DNA of 64,000 nt from Brevibacillus_H ginsengisoli (GTDB lineage Bacteria; Bacillota; Bacilli; Brevibacillales; Brevibacillaceae): contig NZ_JBNJQR010000001.1 of assembly GCF_050113715.1 (NCBI RefSeq), positions 434,001-498,000 on the forward strand. The letters run 5' to 3'. The translations under genes and the position numbers were made by a program. A model generated the notes under the pieces. That model was not told where the DNA came from and made no database searches. It was given only the letters and a program-made list of their open reading frames with translations. Shown here one piece after another: positions 1 to 9,384 of this stretch. The number at the start of each line of letters is the position of its first letter. Position 1 is the first letter of the stretch.

Positions 1-1
1 A

Positions 2-1852
2 CCGCCGCACATTTACTACGATCGTTGGAAAAACAATCTGGATATAGCAGTGATTACTGTGCTGCATGTATTCATTTTTCTAGCGGTTTATTGGAATCCG
101 CAGCTGGACGAACGGCTTGACTGGATTCTTCATTTTCAGACAGGTATGTATATTCTAGGCACGTGCTTTACGGTTTTGCGGGCAAGCTGGAATATTGGAC
201 GATATCAACCGAATAATCTGCTTCTCATTGGTTGTATGCTGTTTATGCTGATCGATGCGGTAGGTACGAAACTGCCGCCAGTGCTCATGTTTAGCTTGAC
301 CTTGTGTACGTTTGCCATGATTCTTATCAGCCATAATCGAATGAGAACCATGTGCGAGAAGGTAATCCTTGCCGATGACAGTCGATATCTCTACCAGAGA
401 TTCACTTTTATCCTTCGTGACGAGCGAGTTCATTGGTTGTATTTATTTGGCATATTGATCGTGTTTCTTGAAAAGGAAGAATATTGCCTCCTATATTTGG
501 TCGGGATGATGGCGTTTGGGGGGTTAATTCTTATTCGCTGTTTGATTACAAGACGTCAAAACAGACATATTCTTTCCGATCTCCTTGCGATTTCGTCAAA
601 TCTGGAAAATCACTTTGCGCAGAATCTTGAACAGCTCCAAAGTCAAAACACGGCGTTAACCAATCTACTCGACGTCAAACAACGATATGAGAAGGTCTTG
701 CAATTAAGCAATGAACAGAATGTCCAGCAAATTAACTACGACAATATCTATCAGCTGATTGAAGAATATGTCCACGTCTGGTACTCCATTATGGTCGGGT
801 TTAACTATGTTCGACTTACTTTTGAATCCGCGGATCATGAGGTGTATTATGATACCTCTCAGGGGAAACGCGGGATAGGAAATCACAATTTTATCGTAGA
901 GCGGCTAATTGTTGATGAGAAGGGAGACTCTCACCGTAATCCCCGATATGTCATGGTTGAGGTAGAAGTAGAAGGGGGAATCGTCGAGGGGCAACGAATT
1001 TTTGTTCAGCAACTGGCTGTTCATGTCAGGAGGCTGTTCCAGCGTTGTATCCAGACGCAGCAGTCGCTTGAGCTTCGTCTGATGGAGCAGGAGATGGCGA
1101 TAGCCTCTCGTATTCAGTCCTCACTCATCCCTATGGAACGACTGCGCACGGGAATGGTTCAAGCCAAAGCCGTTTATCTTCCAATGGATTACGTGGGAGG
1201 AGATTACGTCGACTTTGTCAAGGTGAATGAACGGTTCAGCTGTTTTTTAATCGCTGATATTTCGGGACACGGGGTGCCTGCCAGCCTGTTAACCACAGGG
1301 ATCCGGATTTTATTTCGGGCTGTTCTTCAGACAACCCATTCCCCATCAGCTATATTGACACGACTGAATCGTCTTCTCTATGAAGATTTGTCTGCCGCCA
1401 GGTCCTATGTCACTATGTTCGTTGTGGTAATCGATCAGGTGGATCAGGTGCTGCGAGTGAGCAGGGCCGGGCATCCTTGTCCACTTTATGTATCTCCAAC
1501 CAAACAGTTGACTTTGCCCTGTAAACGTGGAATGGGTCTGGGGCTTATGGAAGACGCCATCTTCGAGGAGGAAGAAGTATCCATTGAGGAAGAGTTTCTG
1601 TTACTTTTATACACGGATGGTTTAACCGATTTGTATCGGAAGCGAGGCGTAAGCGGGATCGACGAATGGTTTAAAAAAATACAACAAACCGCTGAGCTGA
1701 ATCAAGCACAGGATCGCATCTCTGCGGTTGAACAACTGATCTTCGAGGAGACGAAGCAGAGTGAACAAACGGATGATATTACAGTTCTAATTATCGAGAT
1801 GAAAGATCAATTCTTTGGACAAAAAGGAGGAGACTTGCTTGAAACCATGTGA
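2..1852 (+). CDS. Membrane-bound SpoIIE/RsbU-type PP2C serine phosphatase (5' end missing)
   Basis: The reading frame is already open at the window edge (codons run from base 2), so the true start lies upstream; the GTG at 50 is only the first start-like codon. The visible part has about 616 residues. Roughly the first 190 are hydrophobic, with five to six membrane segments, followed by a short coiled coil and a linker. The C-terminal third is a PP2C domain of the SpoIIE family, with GGDYVD near 1196-1213, DISGHG near 1256-1273, AGHP and a terminal QTDDITVLII, the metal-binding aspartates of this family. Such enzymes dephosphorylate a STAS anti-anti-sigma protein; the likely substrate is encoded two genes downstream. 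It overlaps the next gene by 14 bases, so the two are translationally linked. The membrane part may sense a signal; its ligand is unknown. Confidence 0.9.
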   Translation, partial: PPHIYYDRWKNNLDIAVITVLHVFIFLAVYWNPQLDERLDWILHFQTGMYILGTCFTVLRASWNIGRYQPNNLLLIGCMLFMLIDAVGTKLPPVLMFSLTLCTFAMILISHNRMRTMCEKVILADDSRYLYQRFTFILRDERVHWLYLFGILIVFLEKEEYCLLYLVGMMAFGGLILIRCLITRRQNRHILSDLLAISSNLENHFAQNLEQLQSQNTALTNLLDVKQRYEKVLQLSNEQNVQQINYDNIYQLIEEYVHVWYSIMVGFNYVRLTFESADHEVYYDTSQGKRGIGNHNFIVERLIVDEKGDSHRNPRYVMVEVEVEGGIVEGQRIFVQQLAVHVRRLFQRCIQTQQSLELRLMEQEMAIASRIQSSLIPMERLRTGMVQAKAVYLPMDYVGGDYVDFVKVNERFSCFLIADISGHGVPASLLTTGIRILFRAVLQTTHSPSAILTRLNRLLYEDLSAARSYVTMFVVVIDQVDQVLRVSRAGHPCPLYVSPTKQLTLPCKRGMGLGLMEDAIFEEEEVSIEEEFLLLLYTDGLTDLYRKRGVSGIDEWFKKIQQTAELNQAQDRISAVEQLIFEETKQSEQTDDITVLIIEMKDQFFGQKGGDLLETM

Positions 1853-3065
1853 GCGATGTCCGTCCGATCCAAACTGCACCAATTGCCTAGATCAGCTAGG
1901 AACAGGCAGTACGGCTAAAAAAGTGATACCTCCACGTAGCGTTAACCTGATTCATCTGAATACACGGAAGTCAGTTCAAGCCGAGTTGTGCGCTGTCAGT
2001 CGTCTTTCCATTGGAATTATCATGGACGAACCTCTTGCGCAAGGACGCTATGAAGTGGAGCTGGCTGCTGATTTTCGGATTATCGTCAGTACAGCAGGAG
2101 GTTTGTGCGATGCTACATTTCATGTACTTGATATTGAAAAAGTCCTGCGGAAGGATACGTATTCCGCACGTTTAAAACTGGAAGAGTTCCAGTCCTGGCA
2201 TCTTTCATCCGAATTGGAGCCGGGCAGTGTCATGCCCAATGACACAACCTCTGAACAGCAATTGTTAATGAAACAAGAATTGGAAAAGCTTACGATCATT
2301 CATCAAATGCAGGAAATGTATATGTTAATGTATGAAGCCGGCAAACTGCGCCACTTGAATGAGTTTGTGCTTGGAGAAGTGGAGGAGGTTGAACTAAGAC
2401 GGCTAATTCAATTGGTCCTCACAAGTGGAAAACCCCTCCGAGAGCAATTATATGCCCCTAGCACCAAGCAGATTTATGATGTCCATATCCTTCCGCTGGG
2501 AACTGAAGTGTGTGGAATCGGAATGATTAACCTTACCGGCGTGATTGCGAAGGAACATGAACGCAAGCGACAGGAATGGGATTCTTACAAGGTCCTCTTG
2601 CAGCTGTTTACCAATGGAAAGCTTGAACTTATTCAAGATTTTGAACTGTATGGACTTCTACTGAACAGTGAAAAGCTGTATGCACAGTCGATAACCACTG
2701 TGTATGATTTAAAGCGGATAAGAGATGAACTGTGCAAAATTCTTGAACCCTGTGGCCTAAGCAGAACCCAGATTCTGCGCTATACCGTGGCGGTCAACGA
2801 AGCCGCGTCTAATTGCCTAAGTCATTGTAAGGGTGGACAAATCGACTATTATCTTGCCAAAGAAACGGGGATATGCCGGATAGTCATCTGTGATCATGGC
2901 CAAGGAATTGTGCTTTACGAGCTTCCCAAGGCAGCTTTAATTCAAGGATATTCCACACGGGATTCATTAGGCAGAGGATTTCATGCCATGCTTACTTTTG
3001 CGGATAAAGTGCTCATTAACAGTTCCTCGGAAGGGACCAAAATTGTTCTCGAGATCCAAACGTAA
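1839..3065 (+). CDS. RsbW-type serine kinase / anti-sigma factor with extra sensory domains
   Basis: The chosen start is TTG 1839, seven bases after AAAGGAGGA; an in-frame TTG at 1815 has no comparable site. The 408-residue product ends in an HATPase_c_2 domain (about residues 290-408) with an N box (NEAASN), a G1 box (DHGQGI) and a G2 box (LGRGF), typical of anti-sigma kinases that phosphorylate a STAS partner and bind a sigma factor. Before it come a CxxC-x5-CxxC knuckle (Cys 4, 7, 13, 16), a stretch resembling a PilZ beta barrel (about 30-120), and a PAS-like segment (about 150-260). These extra domains are unusual for RsbW, which is about 160 residues, and suggest a metal, redox or nucleotide input; that is inference. 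It is followed by the antagonist gene. No sigma factor gene is present in this window. Confidence 0.8.
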   Translation: MKPCERCPSDPNCTNCLDQLGTGSTAKKVIPPRSVNLIHLNTRKSVQAELCAVSRLSIGIIMDEPLAQGRYEVELAADFRIIVSTAGGLCDATFHVLDIEKVLRKDTYSARLKLEEFQSWHLSSELEPGSVMPNDTTSEQQLLMKQELEKLTIIHQMQEMYMLMYEAGKLRHLNEFVLGEVEEVELRRLIQLVLTSGKPLREQLYAPSTKQIYDVHILPLGTEVCGIGMINLTGVIAKEHERKRQEWDSYKVLLQLFTNGKLELIQDFELYGLLLNSEKLYAQSITTVYDLKRIRDELCKILEPCGLSRTQILRYTVAVNEAASNCLSHCKGGQIDYYLAKETGICRIVICDHGQGIVLYELPKAALIQGYSTRDSLGRGFHAMLTFADKVLINSSSEGTKIVLEIQT

Positions 3066-3105
3066 AATAGGGTGAAATAAACATTAGTTATTTTGATAAA
3101 AAAAT

Positions 3106-3131
3106 GTTTTATAGTAGATTTGAGCGGGAAT
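3106..3131 (+). promoter_or_regulatory. Sigma-B-like promoter before the STAS antagonist gene
   Basis: GTTTTA (3106-3111) and GGGAAT (3126-3131) are separated by 14 bases. This fits the Bacillus sigma-B pattern GTTTNN, 13-15 bases, GGGWAW. The start codon of the antagonist lies 60 bases downstream. In B. subtilis an internal sigma-B promoter precedes rsbV, so the position also fits. Related sigma factors (F/G group) read similar sequences. Confidence 0.5.
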
Positions 3132-3191
3132 GTATTAGGTAAGTACTCAGTGACCGCAAACTTTCACCAGATAGAAAGGAGAACGTTAACA

Positions 3192-3521
3192 ATGGACTAC
3201 CAGGTAATTGAAGCGCAACAGAATGCCACGATTTTTCTCTCTGGTGAATTGGATATGTTAGTCGGTGAAAAGATTGGCCGTTTGATCCGAGAGGTAGGAG
3301 AACGTAACGATACACTTTCGCTTGATTTCCGTCAGGTTACCTTCGTGGATTCGGCGGGGATTGGAAGTCTTTTTTTCACGACAAAAGATTTGCTCAGTTT
3401 GGGGAAACAAGTAGAGATTGTGAATATACTGGAAGAAATTCTTGATATACTGCGTGTATTGGGATTCACTGACGCATTGGGCGTTGAAATTAAATCACTT
3501 GACAACAGCCCGGGAATTTGA
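3192..3521 (+). CDS. STAS-domain anti-sigma factor antagonist (RsbV-type)
   Basis: The ATG at 3192 follows GAAAGGAGA at good spacing; an upstream in-frame start at 3093 would add 33 residues that overlap the promoter region and do not look like the family. The 109-residue length is normal for RsbV/SpoIIAA. It is a single STAS domain, with FVDSAGIGSLFF around residues 52-63; Ser54 is the expected phosphorylation site. In the partner-switching scheme the unphosphorylated form captures the anti-sigma kinase and releases its sigma factor, and the PP2C phosphatase two genes upstream would reactivate it. Its own sigma-B-like promoter suggests positive feedback. The stop codon lies inside the -35 box of the valS promoter. 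Confidence 0.88.
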   Translation: MDYQVIEAQQNATIFLSGELDMLVGEKIGRLIREVGERNDTLSLDFRQVTFVDSAGIGSLFFTTKDLLSLGKQVEIVNILEEILDILRVLGFTDALGVEIKSLDNSPGI

Positions 3522-3547
3522 CTTTCCAGCGTTTTCTTCGCTATAAT
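3518..3547 (+). promoter_or_regulatory. Sigma-A promoter of the valS leader
   Basis: TTGACT (3518-3523) and TATAAT (3542-3547) lie 18 bases apart, with transcription expected to start near 3554. The -35 box overlaps the TGA stop of the STAS gene, leaving no room for a terminator between the units. Confidence 0.7.
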
Positions 3548-3553
3548 GGACAA

Positions 3554-3850
3554 CAGGTATTCTACACAACGTTCATAAATTACCGACGATGAATGGGAAG
3601 AGTAAATGTTATACGCCTTATCAGAGAGGGAGAATCAGTCGCTGCGAGATTCTCTAAGGTGGAGACGTTGAAGGTCGCCCAGGAGTTATTCCGTTGAATG
3701 AAGTAGGCGGAATCGGCACAAGCCGTTATCTTGTTGGAGTGAGTGTGAGGAACTTACGCCTGGTGGTCAGGCGAGTTTTCTTCAGACTAACAAAGGTGGT
3801 ACCGCGAAAAATAAGCCCTTTTCGTCCTTTGGATGAGAAGGGTTTTTTTA
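3554..3850 (+). promoter_or_regulatory. T-box riboswitch (valine) upstream of valS
   Basis: The region carries the T-box core AACAAAGGTGGTACCGCG at 3789-3806, followed by a terminator. The antiterminator bulge TGGT (3797-3800) can pair with an ACCA tRNA end, as expected for tRNA-Val. Stem I appears to run from about 3590 to 3690, with a distal hairpin GAGAATC/GATTCTC near 3640. A GTC triplet at 3674-3676, in the 3' half of stem I, is the likely valine specifier. Uncharged tRNA-Val would stabilise the antiterminator and allow valS transcription. The specifier position is read by eye; the T-box itself is clear. Confidence 0.9.
3816..3849 (+). terminator. Conditional terminator of the valS T-box
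   Basis: CCCTTTTCGTCC pairs with GGATGAGAAGGG (two G-U pairs) over a five-base loop and is followed by seven Ts. It overlaps the 3' side of the T-box antiterminator region, which is the expected switch. Confidence 0.85.
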
Positions 3851-3884
3851 TTTATTTTCATGTTGCCAAGGAGGCCAGAGGATT

Positions 3885-6554
3885 ATGTCGACAGATTCGA
3901 CCAACAAGTTGGAGAACCAATTACCGAAAAACTACGATCCAAAAGCTGCAGAAAGCAAGTGGTACCCGTACTGGATCGAAAACAATTTCTTCAAAGCGGA
4001 ACGTGATCCTGAGAAGAAGCCTTTTACGATTGTGATTCCACCTCCGAACGTAACGGGTAAGCTTCACTTGGGTCACGCGCTGGATACGACCCTGCAGGAC
4101 ATCATTACCCGCGCCAAAAGAATGCAAGGCTACAGCACCTTATTCTTGCCTGGTATGGACCATGCCGGTATCGCCACACAAGCTCGTGTAGAAGCTAACC
4201 TGCGTCAAGAGGGAATCTCCCGCCACGACTTGGGCCGTGACAAATTCATCGAGAAGGTATGGGAATGGAAGCACATCTACGCCCATCACATCCGTGAACA
4301 GTGGGAGAAGCTGGGGCTTGCGCTTGATTACTCTCGTGAGCGATTCACGATGGACGAAGGACTTTCACGCGCTGTTCGGGAAGTGTTTGTTCGTTTATAT
4401 GAAAAAGGCTTGATCTACCGCGGCAACCGCATTATCAACTGGGACCCGGCAGCTCGTACGGCGCTCTCTGATATTGAAGTCATTTACAAAGAAGTGAAGG
4501 GTGCCCTCCATCACATGCGCTACCCGCTAAAAGACGGCAGTGGCTATATTGAAGTGGCAACCACCCGTCCTGAAACGATGCTGGGTGATACCGCAGTAGC
4601 TGTGCATCCGGAAGACGAGCGCTATAAGCATCTGGTAGGCAAAACGGTGATTCTCCCAATTGTTGGACGTGAGATCCCAATCGTTGCCGATGATTATGTG
4701 GATCCGGAATTCGGTTCTGGTGCGGTAAAAATCACGCCAGCACATGATCCAAACGACTTTGAGTTGGGACTTCGCCATAACCTGCCGCAAATTATTGTCA
4801 TGGATGAGACAGGAACCATGAACGAGCAAGCAGCGGGATACAAAGGCTTGGATCGTTTCGATTGCCGCAAGCAGATCATCAAAGACCTGAGTGAACAAGG
4901 GGTTATGTTCAAAATTGAGGAACATATTCACCAGGTAGGTCACAGTGAACGAAGCGATGCGGTTGTTGAACCGTATCTTTCTACCCAGTGGTTTGTCAAA
5001 ATGCAGCCGCTTGCTGACTCAGCCTTGGCTAGTGCAGCAAGTGAAGAAGGCGTAAAATTCGTGCCTGACCGCTTTAAGAATACCTATTTGCGCTGGATTG
5101 AAAACATTCGCGACTGGTGTATTTCCCGTCAGCTTTGGTGGGGTCATCGCATTCCAGCTTGGTACTGCCAAGACTGTCAGGAAGAGATTGTTTCTCGTGA
5201 GGACGTAACGGAATGTCCATCCTGCAAGAGCCATCGCTTGGAACAAGAAAATGACGTATTGGATACGTGGTTCAGCTCCGCACTCTGGCCGTTCTCGACT
5301 TTGGGCTGGCCTGATGAGACAGAGGATATGAAATATTTCTACCCAACCAATGTGTTGGTTACCGGTTACGACATTATCTTCTTCTGGGTTGCTCGCATGA
5401 TCTTCAGCGGCTTGGAGTTCACGAACCAAATTCCGTTCGAGAATGTCTTGATTCACGGAATTATTCGCGACTCGGAAGGACGTAAAATGTCCAAGTCTCT
5501 GGGCAATGGCGTCGATCCAATGGAAGTCATTGAGAAGTATGGAGCGGATGCTCTTCGCTATACATTAGCGACGGGTAACTCTCCAGGAAACGACCAGCGT
5601 TTCTACTGGGAGAAAGTTGAAGCTAACCGCAACTTCGCTAACAAGATTTGGAACGCGTCTCGCTTCGCCCTCATGAACCTGGAAGGCTTCACGTATGACG
5701 ATATCGATCTCAGCGGTGAATTATCTGCTCCTGACAAATGGATTCTCTCTCGCTTGCAGGCAACCATTGCGGACGTGACCCGCTTGATGGATCAGTTCGA
5801 ATTCGGTGAAACAGGCCGCATTCTCTACAACTTCATCTGGGATGATCTGTGTGACTGGTACATCGAAATGGCGAAGCTTCCGTTGTACGGAGAAGACGCC
5901 AAAGCGAAGAAGACCACACAATCTGTTCTCGTAACCGTCTTAGATCAAACGCTTCGTCTATTACATCCGTTCATGCCGTTCATTACAGAAGAAATCTGGC
6001 AGGCGTTGCCGCATAAAGGCCAAAGCATTACCGTAGCAAGCTGGCCGACTGTTCATCAGGCATGGGTAAACACAGAATCGGAAGCAGAGATGGCGCTGTT
6101 GATGGAGATTATCCGAAGCGTTCGTAACATTCGCGCTGAAGTGAATGTGCCGATGTCCAAGAAGATCGAACTTCTGATCAAAGCGAGCGACGCGACTTCC
6201 TTGGAGCGTCTCACACGCGGCCAAGATTTAATCAGCCGTTTCTGCAACCCTGAGAACTTGGTCATCAGCGCGGATCTGGTAACACCAGATAAAGCGATGT
6301 CCGCCGTGATCACAGGGGCTGAACTCTTCCTGCCGCTGGCTGGTTTAATTGATATCGAGCAGGAATTGAAACGCTTGGAAAAAGAAGTGGAAACCTTGAA
6401 CGGTGAAGTAGAGCGTATCGAGAAGAAGCTGAACAATCCAGGTTTCATGGCCAAAGCTCCTGAGAAAGTGGTTGAGGAAGAAAGAGCGAAAATGGCCGAT
6501 TACATGGATAAACGAGAAAAAGTAGTCGCTCGTTTAGCAGAATTAAAAAATTAA
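3885..6554 (+). CDS. valS: Valyl-tRNA synthetase
   Basis: A class I aminoacyl-tRNA synthetase that charges tRNA-Val in the cytoplasm. The ATG follows AAGGAGG at 3869. The product has 889 residues, the usual bacterial ValRS length. The HIGH-type motif is PPPNVTGKLHLGHAL (about residues 52-66), and KMSKS is at 534-538. The editing (CP1) domain lies between them, a zinc-knuckle-like CxxC pair occurs near 425-445 (CQDCQEE, CPSCKSH), and a C-terminal coiled-coil arm begins near 820, typical of ValRS. Expression is set by the T-box leader. folC follows after about 50 bases, as in Bacillus. Confidence 0.98.
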   Translation: MSTDSTNKLENQLPKNYDPKAAESKWYPYWIENNFFKAERDPEKKPFTIVIPPPNVTGKLHLGHALDTTLQDIITRAKRMQGYSTLFLPGMDHAGIATQARVEANLRQEGISRHDLGRDKFIEKVWEWKHIYAHHIREQWEKLGLALDYSRERFTMDEGLSRAVREVFVRLYEKGLIYRGNRIINWDPAARTALSDIEVIYKEVKGALHHMRYPLKDGSGYIEVATTRPETMLGDTAVAVHPEDERYKHLVGKTVILPIVGREIPIVADDYVDPEFGSGAVKITPAHDPNDFELGLRHNLPQIIVMDETGTMNEQAAGYKGLDRFDCRKQIIKDLSEQGVMFKIEEHIHQVGHSERSDAVVEPYLSTQWFVKMQPLADSALASAASEEGVKFVPDRFKNTYLRWIENIRDWCISRQLWWGHRIPAWYCQDCQEEIVSREDVTECPSCKSHRLEQENDVLDTWFSSALWPFSTLGWPDETEDMKYFYPTNVLVTGYDIIFFWVARMIFSGLEFTNQIPFENVLIHGIIRDSEGRKMSKSLGNGVDPMEVIEKYGADALRYTLATGNSPGNDQRFYWEKVEANRNFANKIWNASRFALMNLEGFTYDDIDLSGELSAPDKWILSRLQATIADVTRLMDQFEFGETGRILYNFIWDDLCDWYIEMAKLPLYGEDAKAKKTTQSVLVTVLDQTLRLLHPFMPFITEEIWQALPHKGQSITVASWPTVHQAWVNTESEAEMALLMEIIRSVRNIRAEVNVPMSKKIELLIKASDATSLERLTRGQDLISRFCNPENLVISADLVTPDKAMSAVITGAELFLPLAGLIDIEQELKRLEKEVETLNGEVERIEKKLNNPGFMAKAPEKVVEEERAKMADYMDKREKVVARLAELKN

Positions 6555-6603
6555 GGCTCAAATATAGTGGGCAGGCATATTTCTGAGATTGGAGTCATAC
6601 CGT

Positions 6604-7956
6604 ATGAAGGCTGAAGATTTTCATTCCTATGAGGAAGCAATCGATTGGCTTCACAGTTTTCATAAATTTGGACAGAAACCAGGTCTGGAGCGGGTAGAGT
6701 GGCTCTTACAGGAGCTGGGTAATCCAGAGCGTAGGCTGGCATTTATCCACGTAGCAGGAACCAATGGAAAAGGTTCTACATGCGCCTATTTGACCCATAT
6801 GTTAATGGAAGCAGGATATAGTGTCGGGACATTCACTTCTCCATATTTAGTCGATTTCCGTGAACGTATTTGCCACAATAAGGAGATGATTGCACCCGAT
6901 CACCTTCTCCGACTCGTCAATCAGTTGAAGCAACTTGTGCAGCGTTGTGCGGATACTACAGAGTTCGGTTCTCCAACAGAGTTTGAGGTTATCACGGTAC
7001 TGGCCATTCTCTATTTTGCCGAGGTAGTTCGCCCATCTGTTGTGGTGTGGGAAACAGGGCTTGGTGGACGCTTGGATTCAACCAATGTCGTCCACCCGCT
7101 GGTCTCTGTCATTACCAACGTCGGGTTGGATCACACCGATATTTTGGGTGATACGCATGAGCAGATTGCCTATGAAAAAGCCGGAATCATCAAATCAGGG
7201 GTTCCGGTTGTGATCGGCAAGCTTACCGATGAAGCGTTAAAAGTGGTCAAAGAGATAGCGGATCAGAAGAATGCGAATCTGTATCAAGCAGGGCATGAGT
7301 TTGACGTGTATGCGTCACAGGAGAGCGTTCAACTGGGAGAACAGCATTTTTCGTATCAAAGTGTTTTTCACAGAGACTCTCAAAGCTTTACAATTCGCAT
7401 GAACGGCGAGCATCAATTACAAAATGCGGCAGTTGCACTCATGGTAACGGATCTACTTCGTGAGTATTATGCCTATCACCTGACGGATGAAGATATCAGC
7501 AGAGGGTTGGAGTCAACAACGTGGTCAGGAAGACTTGAAATGATTCAGATCAATCCTGCCATTCTTCTTGATGGAGCACATAATGCAGAAGGTATGCAAG
7601 CGTTGACTGCAAGTATTGCGAAACTCGTTCCTAAACCCAAGAAAATTCATGTACTGATCGCAGCACTCGTCGACAAACCACTCTCGAAGATGGCTTCAGA
7701 GTGGGCCAAAATTCCCGTTCAGCAGTATTACTTGACTACCTTTGATTTCCCACGGGCTGCATCCATTGAGTATCTTCAAGATGCTTGGCTCACAGGAGAA
7801 TCAGGATCAGATCGGATCACAGTCATTCCTGATTGGCGTTCCTTCCTGCGTGAGTGGAGCAATCATTTACAAGAGCACGAAGACGATCTGTTAATCGTTT
7901 GCGGCTCATTGTATTTTATTGCTCAGGTTCGCGCGTTGTTTTCCGTATCTTCATAA
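6604..7956 (+). CDS. folC: Folylpolyglutamate synthase / dihydrofolate synthase
   Basis: An ATP-dependent Mur-ligase-family enzyme that adds glutamate to folates (and to dihydropteroate in bifunctional members). ATG 6604 is chosen because GGAG at 6591 has nine-base spacing; a TTG at 6589 would add five residues without a clear ribosome site. The product has 450 residues. The P-loop GTNGKGS is at residues 52-58, followed by the FTSPYL and ERI substrate-site motifs and GLGGRLDSTN. The C-terminal Mur ligase domain includes LLDGAHN near residue 320. It lies 49 bases after valS with no terminator between, so the T-box may also affect it. Confidence 0.95.
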   Translation: MKAEDFHSYEEAIDWLHSFHKFGQKPGLERVEWLLQELGNPERRLAFIHVAGTNGKGSTCAYLTHMLMEAGYSVGTFTSPYLVDFRERICHNKEMIAPDHLLRLVNQLKQLVQRCADTTEFGSPTEFEVITVLAILYFAEVVRPSVVVWETGLGGRLDSTNVVHPLVSVITNVGLDHTDILGDTHEQIAYEKAGIIKSGVPVVIGKLTDEALKVVKEIADQKNANLYQAGHEFDVYASQESVQLGEQHFSYQSVFHRDSQSFTIRMNGEHQLQNAAVALMVTDLLREYYAYHLTDEDISRGLESTTWSGRLEMIQINPAILLDGAHNAEGMQALTASIAKLVPKPKKIHVLIAALVDKPLSKMASEWAKIPVQQYYLTTFDFPRAASIEYLQDAWLTGESGSDRITVIPDWRSFLREWSNHLQEHEDDLLIVCGSLYFIAQVRALFSVSS

Positions 7957-7972
7957 TAAAAGAGGCAGGTGA

Positions 7973-9361
7973 ATGAAGGTGGAGAAATTCCATCACGTCC
8001 ACTTTATTGGCATTGGCGGCTACGGAATGAGCGCGATTGCGCGAGTTCTCGTCGACCTTGGATATCACGTAACTGGTTCCGATGTAGCCATGAGTGAACT
8101 GGCGAAGAAACTAGAAGCTAAAGGTGCCGTTATTCAAATCGGACATGAGGCAGCACATATTGAAGGAGCGGACATCGTCGTCTACTCAACCAGCATTCCA
8201 GATGATAATCCGGAGCTTATCGCGTCACGAGCAAAAGGCATCCCGCTATTGCACAGATCGCAGATGCTTGCGCGTATTTTAAATGAACGTACCGGAGTAG
8301 CGGTAGCAGGCGCGCATGGCAAAACAACCACGACCTCCATGATCGCGCACGTTTTGGAAGAGTGCGGTGTTGACCCAACCTATATCATTGGCGGCGAGCT
8401 GATGAATGCAGGCACCAACGCCAAAGCGGGCAAGAGTGATTTTGTCGTTGCTGAAGCGGATGAGAGTGACGGCTCTTTCCTTGAATATCGTCCGTCCTAT
8501 GCTATCGTTACCAATATTGAACCAGACCATCTGGAGCATTTTGGCGGAGATTTCGCCAATCTGAAAAAGGCCTATGTCGAATTCCTGGGTCATCTCAAAT
8601 CAGATGGCAGCGCAATCGTGTGTGTAGACGATCAATATGTTCGTGAACTTTTGCCAAAAATTGAACGTAACCATATTGCCTATAGCATCGATCCAGCCTA
8701 CCGTGATCAGGCAGATTATTACGCAACCGATATTGAGTGCAACGATCGTCAAACCAAGTGCAAGATCTGGCATAGTGATGAGCTGCTTGGTGAGTTGGTC
8801 TTAACCTTGCCAGGGAAGCATAACATCGCCAATGCGCTTGCTGCTATTATTATCAGTCTGCGCGCTGAACTTACGTTTGAACAGATTGCACAAGCGCTGG
8901 TAACCTTCCGTGGTGCCAAACGACGCTTCCAAATCATTGGAGAGGCGCGCGATATCCTCGTGGTAGACGACTACGCCCATCATCCGACGGAGATTATGGC
9001 GACACTCAACGGAGCCAAAGCGTCTGGACGTCGCGTCATTGCGATCTTCCAGCCGCAGCGTTACACGCGTACTTACTACCTAATGGAAGAGTTCAGCCGA
9101 GCTTTCGGAGACGCGGATGAGGTAATCATCACCGATATCTTCTCTCCGGCTGGTGAGAAACGGATCGAAGGCGTAAGTTCAAGCATCCTAGTGGATAAAA
9201 TTCGCGTGAACAGCCATCCGCGAGCTAAGTACATCCCGACCAAAGAGGAAGTACAGGAGATTTTGGTCAAGGAAATTAAGCCAGGAGACCTAGTGCTGAC
9301 AATGGGAGCGGGAGATATCTGGAAGTCGGCGTATTGGCTGGCTGAAAGATTGGAGAAGTAA
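7973..9361 (+). CDS. murC: UDP-N-acetylmuramate--L-alanine ligase
   Basis: Adds L-alanine to UDP-MurNAc, the first step of the peptidoglycan stem peptide, in the cytoplasm. The product has 462 residues, normal for MurC. An N-terminal GIGGYGMS (13-20) binds the UDP part, GAHGKTTTT (113-121) is the ATP P-loop, EADESD and NIEPDHLE follow, and the C-terminal domain contains DDYAHHPTEI. The ATG is close to its ribosome site; GTG 7979 is a possible alternative that changes only two residues. It sits 16 bases after folC and ends the operon at a strong terminator. In B. subtilis murC is not next to folC. Confidence 0.96.
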   Translation: MKVEKFHHVHFIGIGGYGMSAIARVLVDLGYHVTGSDVAMSELAKKLEAKGAVIQIGHEAAHIEGADIVVYSTSIPDDNPELIASRAKGIPLLHRSQMLARILNERTGVAVAGAHGKTTTTSMIAHVLEECGVDPTYIIGGELMNAGTNAKAGKSDFVVAEADESDGSFLEYRPSYAIVTNIEPDHLEHFGGDFANLKKAYVEFLGHLKSDGSAIVCVDDQYVRELLPKIERNHIAYSIDPAYRDQADYYATDIECNDRQTKCKIWHSDELLGELVLTLPGKHNIANALAAIIISLRAELTFEQIAQALVTFRGAKRRFQIIGEARDILVVDDYAHHPTEIMATLNGAKASGRRVIAIFQPQRYTRTYYLMEEFSRAFGDADEVIITDIFSPAGEKRIEGVSSSILVDKIRVNSHPRAKYIPTKEEVQEILVKEIKPGDLVLTMGAGDIWKSAYWLAERLEK

Positions 9362-9384
9362 GGTAAGAATCATCACGGACAGAT

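Noticed and set aside
3694..4035. 113-residue open frame over the valS leader
   Set aside because: It runs through the T-box and its terminator and into valS in another frame; no ribosome site.
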